DNA of 64,000 bases, taken from contig CM049310.1 in assembly GCA_026874595.1 (NCBI GenBank), positions 65,116,056-65,180,055 of the forward strand, given 5' to 3'. Shown here piece by piece: positions 25,280 to 36,645 of the stretch. The notes beneath the pieces were generated by a model. The model made no database searches and was not told the DNA's origin. It saw nothing but the letters and a program-made list of their open reading frames with translations. Source of the stretch: Sipunculus nudus. Taxonomy: Eukaryota > Annelida > Sipuncula > Golfingiida > Sipunculidae. Each line of letters begins with the position of its first letter. Positions within the stretch are counted from its first letter, which is position 1. The position numbers were made by a program, and so were the translations under genes.

Positions 25280-25922
25280 TTTAAAGATTGTTACAATAAT
25301 CCTAATGCTGGAAGTTCAAGGATATTAAGTTCTAAGATTTTTTGGTCACAATGTCATTGGTTAAGGTCACAGGACTGTCATTCTGAAAAATTTCTTTTAA
25401 AATATCCTTATAGACAAATTCAGCTGAGCGTTGAGACCCATGGGTCCCTAGTTGTGTTGTGTGCACCCATGCCAGAATTTCAGCAGTGATGTTTGTGTAA
25501 TTGTTTCGTATTCAAAATGTTTAGTACCTGCATTGTTCATATACATGAGAAGTAATGGTCCAGCTTTGAAGCATTATTCCTGGTGTATTTCCCAATGCAC
25601 AGGTTCACATTAGGCCTGTAGGCCTTGTTTCCTGTAAGAAGTGTGTATTTAATTTTCACAGCATGTACACATAAGGATTTAATTTGTTAAAATCTGAAAT
25701 TTGAAAATAAAAGCTGCAAAATTAGGCTAGTTATTAAATTTTTTTGAGGCTCTTGTTGTATTCCCTTATATTTTCAAGCAGTCCCCTTTGGTCACTGTAG
25801 GTCATTCAGTGCAGCTCTCTATGCTCCGTATGCTGTTGGCATTATGTTAAGCTCTCTCTTCACTGAGTTGAGCTTGACCAGGCTGTCTGCAGTTAATACC
25901 ATACCACAGGGAGCCTTTTTCT

Positions 25923-25940
25923 CCCCCCCCCCCCCCCCCC
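25923..25940. repeat. C homopolymer run
   Basis: Eighteen consecutive C in the 3' part of H1 beta. The corresponding place in H1 alpha (about 55131) also has a C-run. Confidence 0.9.
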
Positions 25941-26408
25941 ACCCCATTCTGTTGACAGACCTGTACTATGAACTAGATGAATCTTTAAATTAACATTTTT
26001 TCAGCAATGAGCAGTAAGAACGGAGACCTCTCCCCCACCCACCCCTTCAATACACAAGACTAATAAACAAGATGAATCTTATAATTTTAATGTTAAATAA
26101 ATTCTTTTTGATGAGACTTGGACAATTTTGATTTTTTTTAAGAAAAAAATTTCAGGAATTTAATCCTAATATTCAAATGAGATAAAATATAAGGATCTAA
26201 TGTAAGTGCTAACTGACAAGATTTAAGAAGATATAAATACTTTGTAGCATTTCATTCATATCTCTTAAAGTTGGCCGGGCCTAGGTGTGAAAAACACTGT
26301 TAACTTAGTATTAAAATTAGGAATATTGGTCAAACTTTGTGGGATAAATTTTTAACTCATATGGCCATATATTTAACTTTATCAAAACTTAATTACCTTT
26401 ACACATTA

Positions 26409-27499
26409 CTGCGAAACCTCTTTGTGTCGAACATAAAGTCGAATTCCCGCATGCGTCGAAGTCCAATGTGAAGTCCCTGCAAGAAACAGTTAAAACCTTA
26501 CTAATTTAACTCCGCTTGTGTCGAAGTTGGATCTGTCGAAAAACCTGATTTGTCGAGGTGTTTTGTTGGTCCCCAGCTAGTATTTCTATCGCTTAACTGG
26601 AAGTCATGTTTGGATAAAGGTTGTGCGAGGCCCGTCAATCATGATTGGGCGGTGATGACCAGTCATAATTGATTAATACCGACAAGGCTCTCACTCATAG
26701 AGCGCGATCGCTCTGTCACTCGACTCGAGGTCATGCCGCTTTAATGTTTGGATAGCAGCTGTGCACGGTCCAACGATCATACCTACGGCCGCGATGACCA
26801 GTTGCACAATTAATACCGGCAAGGATCTTACTCATCAAGCCCGATGGCTTACATACCAATCACGCCCACTTCACCACCACCAACCATTACAAAGGCCCGT
26901 GAGATGTGCTGCATGCTGTGGCAGCTGCTACAGTCGTCAGAGAGCATGGCTGACTGCTTAAGATTACTGTCAGGAATTTAGAACTTGGTTGCTTATCAGG
27001 AGCATTCTCATGTTAAGCAAAGAACTGTTACTGCATTTTTAAGAAGATCTGATGTATTGATCTAAAATAGATCTGAGCAATCATATGATGATTTGTGTGC
27101 TCTTATTACATTTTCCTGATTTACCTAATCCTTATGCTCCCGAGGCAGCAGAAATCTTGCGCTTCTGAAGAAGCTAATGATTTTATACGATATAGGTAGT
27201 AGGCCTATAGGCTATAGGTAAAGCGCTGTGTACAGATCGTACCTAATCCTATATTTGGTGATACTTATGTTCTTTTTAGTATTAATAAAAAATATATATA
27301 TATAAAAATTGTGTTGTTCTTTCACACAAACATTTGTGAGAACTCTATTATATAGGCCCTATATACATGTGCAGTATTTATCGATAATAATCACGGCTGA
27401 AGAAGGTTATATATAATGAACATCGGTTGTCTCGAACTCCGGTTGTGTCGAAGTAAATTTCACCAGTCCCTTCGACTACGACACAACAAGGTTTTACTG
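26409..27499. mobile_element. pogo/Tc1-mariner-like non-autonomous element with TA duplication
   Basis: The left end CTGCGAAACCTCTTTGTGTCG and the inverse of the right end (CAGTAAAACCTTGTTGTGTCG) form imperfect terminal inverted repeats of about 20 bp. Both ends are flanked by TA (26407-26408 and 27500-27501). The uninterrupted site, with one TA, is present at about 55590 in H1 alpha (CACATTATTTGTTTATG). CAGT-AAACCT with a TA target fits pogo/Tigger-type Tc1-mariner elements. The interior has many TCGAA words and two diverged copies of a block of about 140 bp (26610-26725 and 26750-26850). No transposase frame was found; the 66-codon frame at 26761 is not recognisable. Confidence 0.75.
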
Positions 27500-27747
27500 T
27501 ATTTGTTTATGAAATGTTACTTTTATATAACACTTACCGCAGGCCTATTTGTTCCCTTGGTGCATCACTAAATGGTTTAGCTCATGTCCATTATTCTATA
27601 ATTTACAGAGTTTAATTTTAGCAGGGCCATTTTCTCATAGCTTTTTCTAATGATAATATACATGAAAAACCAAAAGAAATAAAAATATTTTGCAGTTACT
27701 AATATTTTCCAAAATTCAGCTGAGCGATGTGACCCATGGGTCCCTTG

Positions 27748-28274
27748 TTTTAATTGCACTAATAAAGATTTATATGAATATTAAGTTGATAGTTAAATTT
27801 AATATCATGTTTGTAGATTTAAAAAAAATTCTTACTATTCTTCAAGGATATATCAAGCTCCCATTTAGATACCAGACAGAATACCTGAGTTTTTTTCATC
27901 CCTCACCTCTCTAAGCAGTAAATACATTTGTTTGCATGCAAATAAAGGGATTTCAAACAGAGGAAATCAGATATGAAACATTAATATAATAAAACTTACC
28001 CCAGCAAATGACACTTTCATTTGAAAGTGCAGTATTCATCAAATTTTATCGTTGGGTGTGCTGATGAAAAAGGGACTTTTAGCACAATTTCAGTAGGTAC
28101 ACACAAGGCAGAATCTATACAGTTGACAGGCGTGAGCTTCCAACATAGGTTTGTATCCTGCAAGGCACGCAAGATAGGTCTGTATCAGTCTGATATAAAA
28201 GTCTTATTTATTTTATTATAATATTTAGTCAATATGGATTGTACAGTTAGTTATAATTACTATTACAAGCCGCT
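27748..28274. repeat. Host DNA, first half of an old tandem duplication
   Basis: TTGCACTAATAAAGATTTATATGAAT (first half only, from about 27753) and the CAGCAAATGACACTTTCATTTG block (28004-28025) recur in the same order at about 28553 and 28844. This is an old duplication of roughly 0.8 kb. The H1 beta insertion lies at its left edge. No gene was recognised. Confidence 0.45.
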
Positions 28275-28460
28275 CTCCATAGCTCGGATGGGGGCGTTCA
28301 GTGGTATATATACAGGGATGGAAGAAAGGGAAGGACAAGGAGGAATTCACCAACCTTGGACGGACCAATACAACCTACTCTAATAGGACTGATGTTGATT
28401 AAAACCTGGGGCACCAGTTGAGATAGCCGAGCGTTTTACCACTCGACTGTCCATTTCATT
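28275..28460 (-). repeat. tRNA-like SINE remnant, copy 2
   Basis: The minus strand reads GACAGTCGAGTGGTAAAACG (box-A-like, near 28450), then CCCAGGTTTTAATC (weak box B, near 28400), then a body ending at GCCGCTCTCC in + orientation. It matches 2345-2500. The degraded box B makes activity unlikely. Confidence 0.4.
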
Positions 28461-28979
28461 ACATTGAAACAGATATAGGGCTCAAATACGTAAAACTAAT
28501 ATATATGTTAAATGTGAGCACAGTTGGATTTATTCATTTGGCATTTCCTAATTGCACTAACAGAGGTTAACATGAATGCTGATTGTAAAAACTAATTACA
28601 TGTATGTAGGTTTCAAATTTTCTTATGATTAGTGTTTACGGACATAGGCCTATCAAGTTCAATCCTAATTTTATTCCAGATTTCGACAGATAAGTTTTTT
28701 GCAACCACCACCTCCTAAACAATAACATTTGTTAGCATGAAAATAATAGGAAATGAAAAGGAAGAAAATAAGAAATATTGTAATAAAAACCTATCTCCAA
28801 TTCAAGCATCCAAATAAATGATAAAGCAGACAAACCTCAGCCAGCAAATGACACTTTCATTTGACTACGATCACAATGTGTGCGACTTCTGTGCAGAACT
28901 CAACAAATAATGTTTGCTGTCCATTTTGCCAGTAAACAAAGACAAATTTCAATTTCAACAAAACCAGAATTCATACACA
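28461..28979. other. Host DNA, second half of the old duplication
   Basis: AT-rich sequence that contains the second copy of the TTGCACTAA and CAGCAAATGACACTTTC blocks. No gene or element end was recognised. Confidence 0.4.
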
Positions 28980-31900
28980 TATTCATTTTACAGACTCCTA
29001 ACTCTTATATATGAATTTTTCGACCCCAAAAACATATGAATAATGCACTTGGAAAGCATTCTAGGACAAATATAACCAAATGTATTGATATTTTATAATC
29101 CGGCAGCCATCTTGACCGCCATCTTGGATTTTGATCAAGATGGGATGAATTCTGCTTGGCCTTATATCTGAAAATGATGAGTATGGTTTGGCCAACTATT
29201 ATGCCAAGTTTCATGCTTCTTTCACTTTTTGCACAATTCTTCTCTTAACAGCTGGACTATAGGTACAAATCATCCCTGTGAATTTGATAAAGCTGCAGTA
29301 GGTTGTTGTTGAGTTATCATGCGCCAAAGGAAATTGGCGATCCGGCTATGGGGGCCATATTGGAATTCCGACAGGTGTGTAATTCCAAAGGTCTGGAGCC
29401 CTCATAGGTACAAATCATCCCTGTGAATTCAGGAAAGCTGCAGTATGTTGTTGACTTATTACAAGCAAAAGAAAATCAGCAATAAGGCTGTTGCGGCCAT
29501 ATTGGAATTCAGACAGGTCTGTTATTCAGTAGGTCTCGAGCCCTCATAGGTACCAATCATCCCTGTGAATTTGGGAAAGCTCCAAGAAGTTGTTGTTATC
29601 GCTCGTGAAAGAAAATCACCTATCGGGCTGTGGCGGCCATATTGAAATTCCAGCAAGTCTGTAATTCAATAGGTCTGGATCCCTCATAGGTACCAATCTT
29701 CCCTGTGAATTTGGAAAGCTGCAGTAGATTGTTGTTGAGTTATCATGCGCAAAAGAAGATCAGCGATCAGGCTGTGGCGACCATATATTGGAATCCCGAC
29801 TGGTCTGTAATTCAATAGGTCTGGAGCCCTCACAGGTACCAACCATCCCTGTGAATTTGGGAAAGCTGCAGTATGTTGTTAGCTCAGCTGACTATAAGTC
29901 ATCCAAGCTGCAGTTGTGGTCCATTGTCCATCCATCCCGCCATCCGGACTTTAACAGGGTACGTTTTGAAACCGTTGGACCTACGAATCCAAAATTTTGA
30001 ATTCAGTTAGATGTCCCCAAAATCTCCTACCATAGTGAATATTGGTTCACTAAGACTTTGTTCCTTCGAGATAATAAGGAAAAACCTACGTTTTCCATTA
30101 AAAACCCATTGTTACAATTCAAGACTGCCTAATATCAAAACCACTCACCTGAATTTGATCATAGTTAATATTCATATTCTTCCATACATTTCCTGTGTAC
30201 ATACTAAAAATTAGGTTAGTATTAAGTAATTTGTTAAAGTTATCCACCCAAACAAACTGCACCTTGTAAAAAATTGGGAAATATATTTACTCACTAAACA
30301 CAAGAATTGCTGATGCTAGAGACTTTTTTAGCGAACCTGTGATCTTATGCGATGGTGTGGCATCGACCGGCATCTGCATCTGTCGTCTGTACATTAACCC
30401 ATACTATCTTTAAAACAGCAAGAGTTAGTATCACAAAAATTTTATGCAAAAAATTAGTCATCTGAAAAACTCTAATTGATTTTGCTTATTTTTTGACTAA
30501 CTGCATTTTCTTAGATTGAATAGGGAAAAAGCTAAAAAAGCTTTAAAAATCTTCTTCTGAGAAACTGTTCAGCCAAATTGTCAAATATTTCACAGAAATG
30601 ATCCCTTTAACAATCTCTCTCAATAATGTTCGTATGGATTAAGTTCAGTGATTTTTGGCCAAGTTACACCTAGTTGAACTTAGTCATCTGTCCAAAAAGC
30701 ATACTAAAATTACAATCTTAGAAACGGCTTAAGCTATCATCACCAAATTTTATGCCAATGTTGGTCACATGAGTCATATCTGAAATTGAGGTATTGGTGG
30801 CGCCACCTGCATTGGCCTTTTTTGTACAGGGGTCATCAGTGCCCATATTACACTTGCAACTACAAAAAACTTCTTCTCTGAAACCGTATAGCCAAATTGT
30901 TTAATATCGCACATATATGATCCTAGGGTAGTGCTTTCTGAAGTTTGTTCAAATGGTCTCAGTTCAGTGACTTTTGGCTGAGTTATGGGAAGCTGAATTT
31001 AGTCATATGCCATAACAGCCAATTTTAGCTCAGTGGCTACAAAGATCTTCTTCTCAAAAACCACTGGGCCAAATTCTTAAATCTCACACATTAATTATCC
31101 TTAGATGTTGATAATTTAAGTTTGTTCAAATGGTTTTGGTTCAGTGATTTTTGGCTGAGTTATTGGAAGCTTAACTTAGCCATTTTGCTTTATTTTCCCA
31201 TATGAGTTATAAACCTGCAAAACCTTTTTTGACTGACGCCACTGAGGCCAGTTTTTTAGCTCAGCTGACTATAAGTCATCTGAGCTATAGTCGTGGTCCA
31301 TTGTTTGTCGTCCGTCCGTCTGTCCGTCCGTCCGTCAGTCCATCCTCCGGCAGTCCGTCCGTAGATGTGGCACGTTTTGACACCGTAAGACCTAGGAATC
31401 CAAAATTCGGCATAATGTTAGATGTCCCCAAGATCTCCTACCAAGCTGAAAACTGGGTCTTTGCAACTTCGTTCCTTTGAGAAATTAAGGAAAAACCTCA
31501 ATTTTTTATTAAAAACCTATTTTCACACTTCAGGACTGCCTAATATCAAAACCACTCATCTGTCTTTCCTCATATTTACCATAAATATTCCTCTATATAG
31601 TTCCTATGTACATGCCAGAAATTATGTCTGTATTATTAAATTTTAAAAAGTTATGGGCCCATACATAATGCATTTTGTAAAAATTCAGGAAAGATATTTG
31701 ATCACTTAACACAAAAAATGTTAAAGCTATGGACCTTTTATCCAGTAATATAACTTTAATTAATCAAAATTAAATTGTATACCCAAAATTAGATGAAAAT
31801 CTTTTAAATTTTTTAAAATATTAATAAAAATAAAAAATTGGTACCTTAAATTTTGCCCAAATTTGACCATGGCACATTTTCTTCCTTAAAGTACTGTGGA

Positions 31901-34461
31901 TTTAATTTTCACAGCATGTTTTTGTTAGCATTTCAACTGTTAACACCAAAAATTTGAAACCAGTTGATCAAAAACTGTAGATTTTATTCAAGTTTTCAAG
32001 CACCATGTAACATATTGTTTACATCAAGCTAGTGTTATGCAGTTTGCAAGAGCTAAAAATCCCCTACCATGCCAAGAATTTGGTCACTAGGACTTAATAC
32101 CTTCGAGATATTAATGAAAAACTTCATTTTTCCATTAAAAACCCATTGTTACACTTTAAGACTGCCAAATATCAAAACCACTGATCTGACTTTAACCCTT
32201 TACTGTTCAGATTAGCCTGTGGATTGTCACACTCCTACTGTTCAGATTTATTTTGCATTTTTTCCACATTTTGACATGAATCTATATAAGAGACATTTAC
32301 TCAGTAACCGTTAAAGGTATCTTTGTGAAATTTTCAGCTTTTACTGTCAGGTATATGTCCTTCATGTTATTTTATTTATTTTCTACATACCTGGTTTGAT
32401 ATGTATGTAACTAAGGTATATACAGGTAAAAACAGGTAAATCTGTACTACCTGTATTTCCACTCACTGGTATATCACCAAAATGACCCCTTTCATCCTGT
32501 TCAGGTAACCCATGAACCATTTGATAAAAACAAGGAAATGTAAGGATTTTTTTTCACTCTAAGGTAATTATATATTAAAGGTAAGAAAAAGGTAAATGAT
32601 TTGGTTTAACACTGGAAAGGGAACCACCGACGAACCAGAATGTGCTAGTAAAATTGGATTTTTCTGTGGGAATCATATATTTTTCACCTGAAAAGCTTGC
32701 TGACCAAAAGAGCACATTCTATGACTATTGACATATAACACATATGTTTACCTGTACAGGTAAGAAAAGGTAAATTATTTTTTTTTCTGAATATGTACGC
32801 AAACACCTTGTTCCTCATTATAGTTACTATAAATTAATACCTTCTCTATTTATGGACTGTATAATTAATTTTGATATAAGAACAGGTGCTTTTAATACAG
32901 TAATTAAGTTACCTATGTGAATAGTACCTTTGTTCTTCAACTGATCTAATTACCTGTGACAGTGACAAAATCATGCTGAAAAGTGGCTGGTGAGAATAGG
33001 GATAAACAAGTGTCAACTGTGTAAAACCATTATATTTTGATTTTTCAGACATGTAAAACATAAATTGATAATTTTGGTTACAGTTACACATTAAAACATA
33101 CTCACCTGTACAGGTGAGTTCAGGTAAATCCAGGTAAATTATTTTTTAATGAAGTATATATTTTATACATGTAATTAGGGAGAACAAAAAAAACAAACAA
33201 CTTAATTTTGAGTGCCATGTGTAAAATTTATGAATTACAGGTACTAACTACACTATTTATTGGGTTACCTGAAATGATACCTTTGATCTTAAACAGATTT
33301 AATTACCTTTGTAAGTACAGAATATAAAGACAACTTTTCATTTTTAAAGTGGAGAGGAAATTTTTGAAGGAGTCAAAACAATATGCAGAAGCTATCTTTT
33401 AATTAACTGCACAGCCATGAGACTTGTGCATTTCAATTTTGCCAATTGCTACCTGTAAAAGTTTACTCACCTGCACAGGTAAGATCAGGTAAATAAAGGT
33501 AAATTCTCATTTTTTAAATTTAAATTATATATTGCACTTGTTATAAGGAACATCGCAATAAAAACTATTTACTTTTGTCCAATGTGCAAAATATATAATT
33601 TATGGGTGTAAAATGCACAAATTATCTGGTTACCTGTAATATACCTTTTTATGTCAAATTAATATATTTTAACATGTCCAGGCAAAAACAAATCGCAGAC
33701 GGATTATAAAATAAAATCTGGAAAATTGTGTCTACTCTGTTTGTTTACATTTCATGCAATAATAAAATTGCTGTTTAGTTGGTCTGTCGCGTTTATCTGC
33801 ACAGGTAAAAATCCAGGTGCGACAGGTAAACAGGTGTGCACTTGGTTCGGTCAACGATTAGCCTTAATAAACGTTGATATATCCAAATCTTTCCCATTCT
33901 AAACAGTGCAAATGTACTAAAATTTGAAATAAAAATCAAAACAAATATGTCTTACACTTGTGAAAACTGTTATTTTCCTAATTGAGGGTATCCATGCAAT
34001 TTCTTTTGAAGTACCCGCCCCTCCGCGGCTGACGGTGATTGAGCGATAATGAGTGAATTCAGCAATGTGTAGCACACAAGGTACATTAATGACGCGGTTT
34101 TGCGGACTTTAGTCGCAGTATTAACCTATCTAGTCAATATAACGGAAAAATAAAAATAAATTAAAACTTTTACTGGGCAATTAAGATGCAAGACGACACG
34201 TCTGTTTGGGTTTCTTTCCTGAATGGTCCAATTCAACTGCGTCATCCCTCAGCCAGCGATGACGCACTGACGCTGCAAACTTTTCTCACCCAATCGCGTC
34301 TACTTTTACATCGGCAAGGTTCACGTGACTGGGTCTGGCGTGTTTACTTTGTAAAGTCTTTTAAATGGACAAGGTTCACGTGACTAAGCCTGGCGTGTTT
34401 ATTATAAGAGGCATCATGAGATGCAGTGCCGACTGGCGGTCGAATTATTCTTTTTTTTTTT

Positions 34462-34477
34462 GGGGGGGGGGGGGGGG
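34462..34477. repeat. G homopolymer run
   Basis: Sixteen consecutive G after a T-run in copy B of the TTAA element. Copy A has only six G near 20153. Confidence 0.9.
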
Positions 34478-36616
34478 TTGTTTGTTGGAGTTACCTGGAA
34501 ACATCCTTTCACGTCATGCAATATATGTATATGCATTAGAAGGGATTCTTTCCCGCAGGGATCAGAAACAACGAGAACACGTACTGATAGTACTTAGATA
34601 GTAGAACAATAATTCATTACATATATAATATATATGCACATTAATGTAAACAAATGGTTATTAACAAGAATATAAAATAACGGAAAATCAATATTTTTTA
34701 TTGTTGGAAAGGTGTTTTTAAAATGTGCTATTGGGATAATGCACATAATACCAAAGTTTATAAACGTGGGAAAACGATACTAAACTGTGAAGTAACACCA
34801 AAGAAACATGTTTTTCACAGTACATTTTAATGTATGTTATGTTATTCAAATATATAGGCCTACGTATGTCCAACAATGCCTGTCAAAATTATGCCTAGTT
34901 ACTATGATTTCATAGCAGTACATTCTGGTATCTTAGAGGAAAATTGCACGTGCATATCTTTATGCACTTACTTATCCAGGTCTTCAATTTGCACTTTATT
35001 TCAGTGACATTTAAATGAAGCATAATTACCTTATGAAATTAATATAAAATGGAAATATAATATAATATATAATTACATTTATTCAATTCAACTTCACTTG
35101 AAGAAAAGTAGGAAATTTATTTAATAATTTTGAGACGCACAATTCCTTGGTTAACTAGATGTATACACGAGACCTAACTTCAAATCATATATCTAATCTG
35201 GTAACCTCCGTATGCAACTTTGTACATTTAAGCCTTCATATAGTCAGAATGCATAAGTCATGCACTGCTGATAAAACTTCAGCTTCAGCAGGAATGCATG
35301 CGGTCTCCCCAGGCTGCAAGGTGGTGATTTCACAGAGATGCAGAGTTCCAGTTAATCATAAAACAACATGCAGCAACAATTCAATAATTCTAAAGAAGCG
35401 CCTGGAGTGTTCCAAAAACTTCTAATAAGTTATGATCCCTTGGGTGTTTGTTTATATATTTATTTTGTATTCACCAGTCCCGTCAGCTTTAGAGACGCAG
35501 ACCATGACCTACACCTTGCAATTATACATGTAGTTCGGTTCCCGAACATTGTAAATGATATCCTTTGTTGATTAATGTAATAGGTGCCAATTTAAAGTAG
35601 TAATTTCCACTCCGAATCCCTGCCTGGTTGGCCACATGATGTGTGCTGTCTTTCCGCTAAAATCTTCTGTGTGATAAGAAAATTTCCGTGTGCTAATAAA
35701 ACTGTCAATCAAACGTGAAAATGACAAGGTCGGGTGGGTAAAAATAGAAGCTGACACCTTGTGGTATTTTAGGTCTTCGAAAGGGGCAAGTTTGAGACAA
35801 AGCCATCAAACATTTTGCAATATAGATATATTTGTATACCTGCGTCTTTTAAATCTTATCTTACAGCAATGGAAAGGTACAATTATATTTTTGTCTAATT
35901 TGACCACCTGCATGGTTTCTCTTCATTTTGAATACACCATGGGCATGCATATCGAAAGTCCGCATCTTCGGTCTTTATATTTTACCTTCACTGTGTCACC
36001 GTCACTATATATATACACGCTATAGCTTCTAATTTAAGATTGGCAAATGCATTTTATTCATTTGTCCTGCATGTATCATGACTGAGACTGACTCAGCCGT
36101 ATGACTTTAAAGGATTATCATGACCAAGACACATTTTCCATATTTAATCCCTGGGCTATGCATGCAAGGTGAGTGGGTTTTGAGAGCGATATCAATATAA
36201 AGCGGCGTTTATACCGGGCGCACGGTATATGCGATATATATGCAGGCGGTCTGCGGTATTTTTTATGAATATAGGCAGCGAATGAAACCAATTTGAGAAA
36301 TTGACATGGATGAAATGTAAAATGGAGTTATAAGTTCTGGTATTAGTGGTAAGATTTTATGTTTAAAAGGTACAAACATTTAACGCAGTACTATTCCTTA
36401 CAACAATTAATAGCCTGTTATAGGCAAACATGTATTACCAAAAAAAATTATTTACTTCAATTCATAATATAATAGGTTATAGTTTTATAATTTTATTTGC
36501 TATGTGCCATATATATTTAAGGATGTTTTGCAGCTCCTCCCAAAATCTGTTTCACTGGCAGTGACAGTGCTTTTTTCAATCACTAATGAAAATTATAATA
36601 CGCACATACTATATAC

Positions 36617-36645
36617 ATGTGTATATATATATATATATATATAGG
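36617..36645. repeat. (TA)n microsatellite
   Basis: A TA dinucleotide run in copy B of the TTAA element, longer than the matching run near 22349 in copy A. A CA-rich, purine-pyrimidine alternating stretch follows. Confidence 0.85.

Larger units (their letters stand above)
13053..25451 (+). mobile_element. H1 outer copy a, inside H3a
   Basis: It starts AGCTCAGCTGACTGTTAGTC at 13053 and ends GACCCATGGGTCCCTAG at 25451. Its own sequence (13053-13332, 23878-24242, 25280-25451) matches the second copy at 48911-52694. Both sit at the same H3 position and both carry H2 at the same internal site. The end is CTAG rather than CTTG. A GGTCA G AGGTCA AGGTCA composite lies at 24219-24236. Confidence 0.7.
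10382..25627 (+). mobile_element. H3a Helitron-like element inside H1 beta
   Basis: The 5' end AGCGAACCTGTGAGC (10382) interrupts H1 beta in a T-run. The 3' end at 25598-25627 has CACAGGTTCAC (10 of 11 bases the inverse of the 5' GCGAACCTGTG), then a perfect AGGCCT-GT-AGGCCT hairpin and CTTG. H1 beta resumes next. H3 sequence proper is 10382-13052 plus 25452-25627, about 2.85 kb; the rest is a nested H1. The interior has diverged tandem units (AATCTTAGAAACGGC, TTTTGGCTGAGTTA), an exact GGTGGCGCCACC at 10836 and TGGTGGTGCCA relatives near 12900 and 13027. Confidence 0.7.
3474..27747 (+). mobile_element. H1 beta, 24 kb shell holding nested insertions
   Basis: The element starts AGCTCAGCTGACTATAAG at 3474 after a T-run. 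It ends with CAGCTGAGCG, GACCCATGGGTC and CCCTTG at 27747. Its own sequence survives in pieces: 3474-3714, 10005-10381, 25628-26408 and 27502-27747. These join in the same order as in intact H1 copies. The gaps hold H1 gamma (3715-10004), H3a (10382-25627) and a pogo-like element (26409-27499). The first 30 bases can fold as a hairpin (AGCTCAG..GACT-ATA-AGTC..CTGAGCT), followed by a GTCC/GTCT-rich tract. There is no Rep/helicase reading frame, so it is a non-autonomous element. Confidence 0.75.

Noticed and set aside
3474-27747. H1 as a cut-and-paste MITE with terminal inverted repeats
   Set aside because: The ends are inverted (AGCTCAGCTGA / TCAGCTGAGCG), but the 3' copy is subterminal and followed by a palindrome and CTTG. 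No constant target duplication is seen beyond T-run ambiguity. Helitron-like fits better, though I cannot exclude another class without an autonomous partner.
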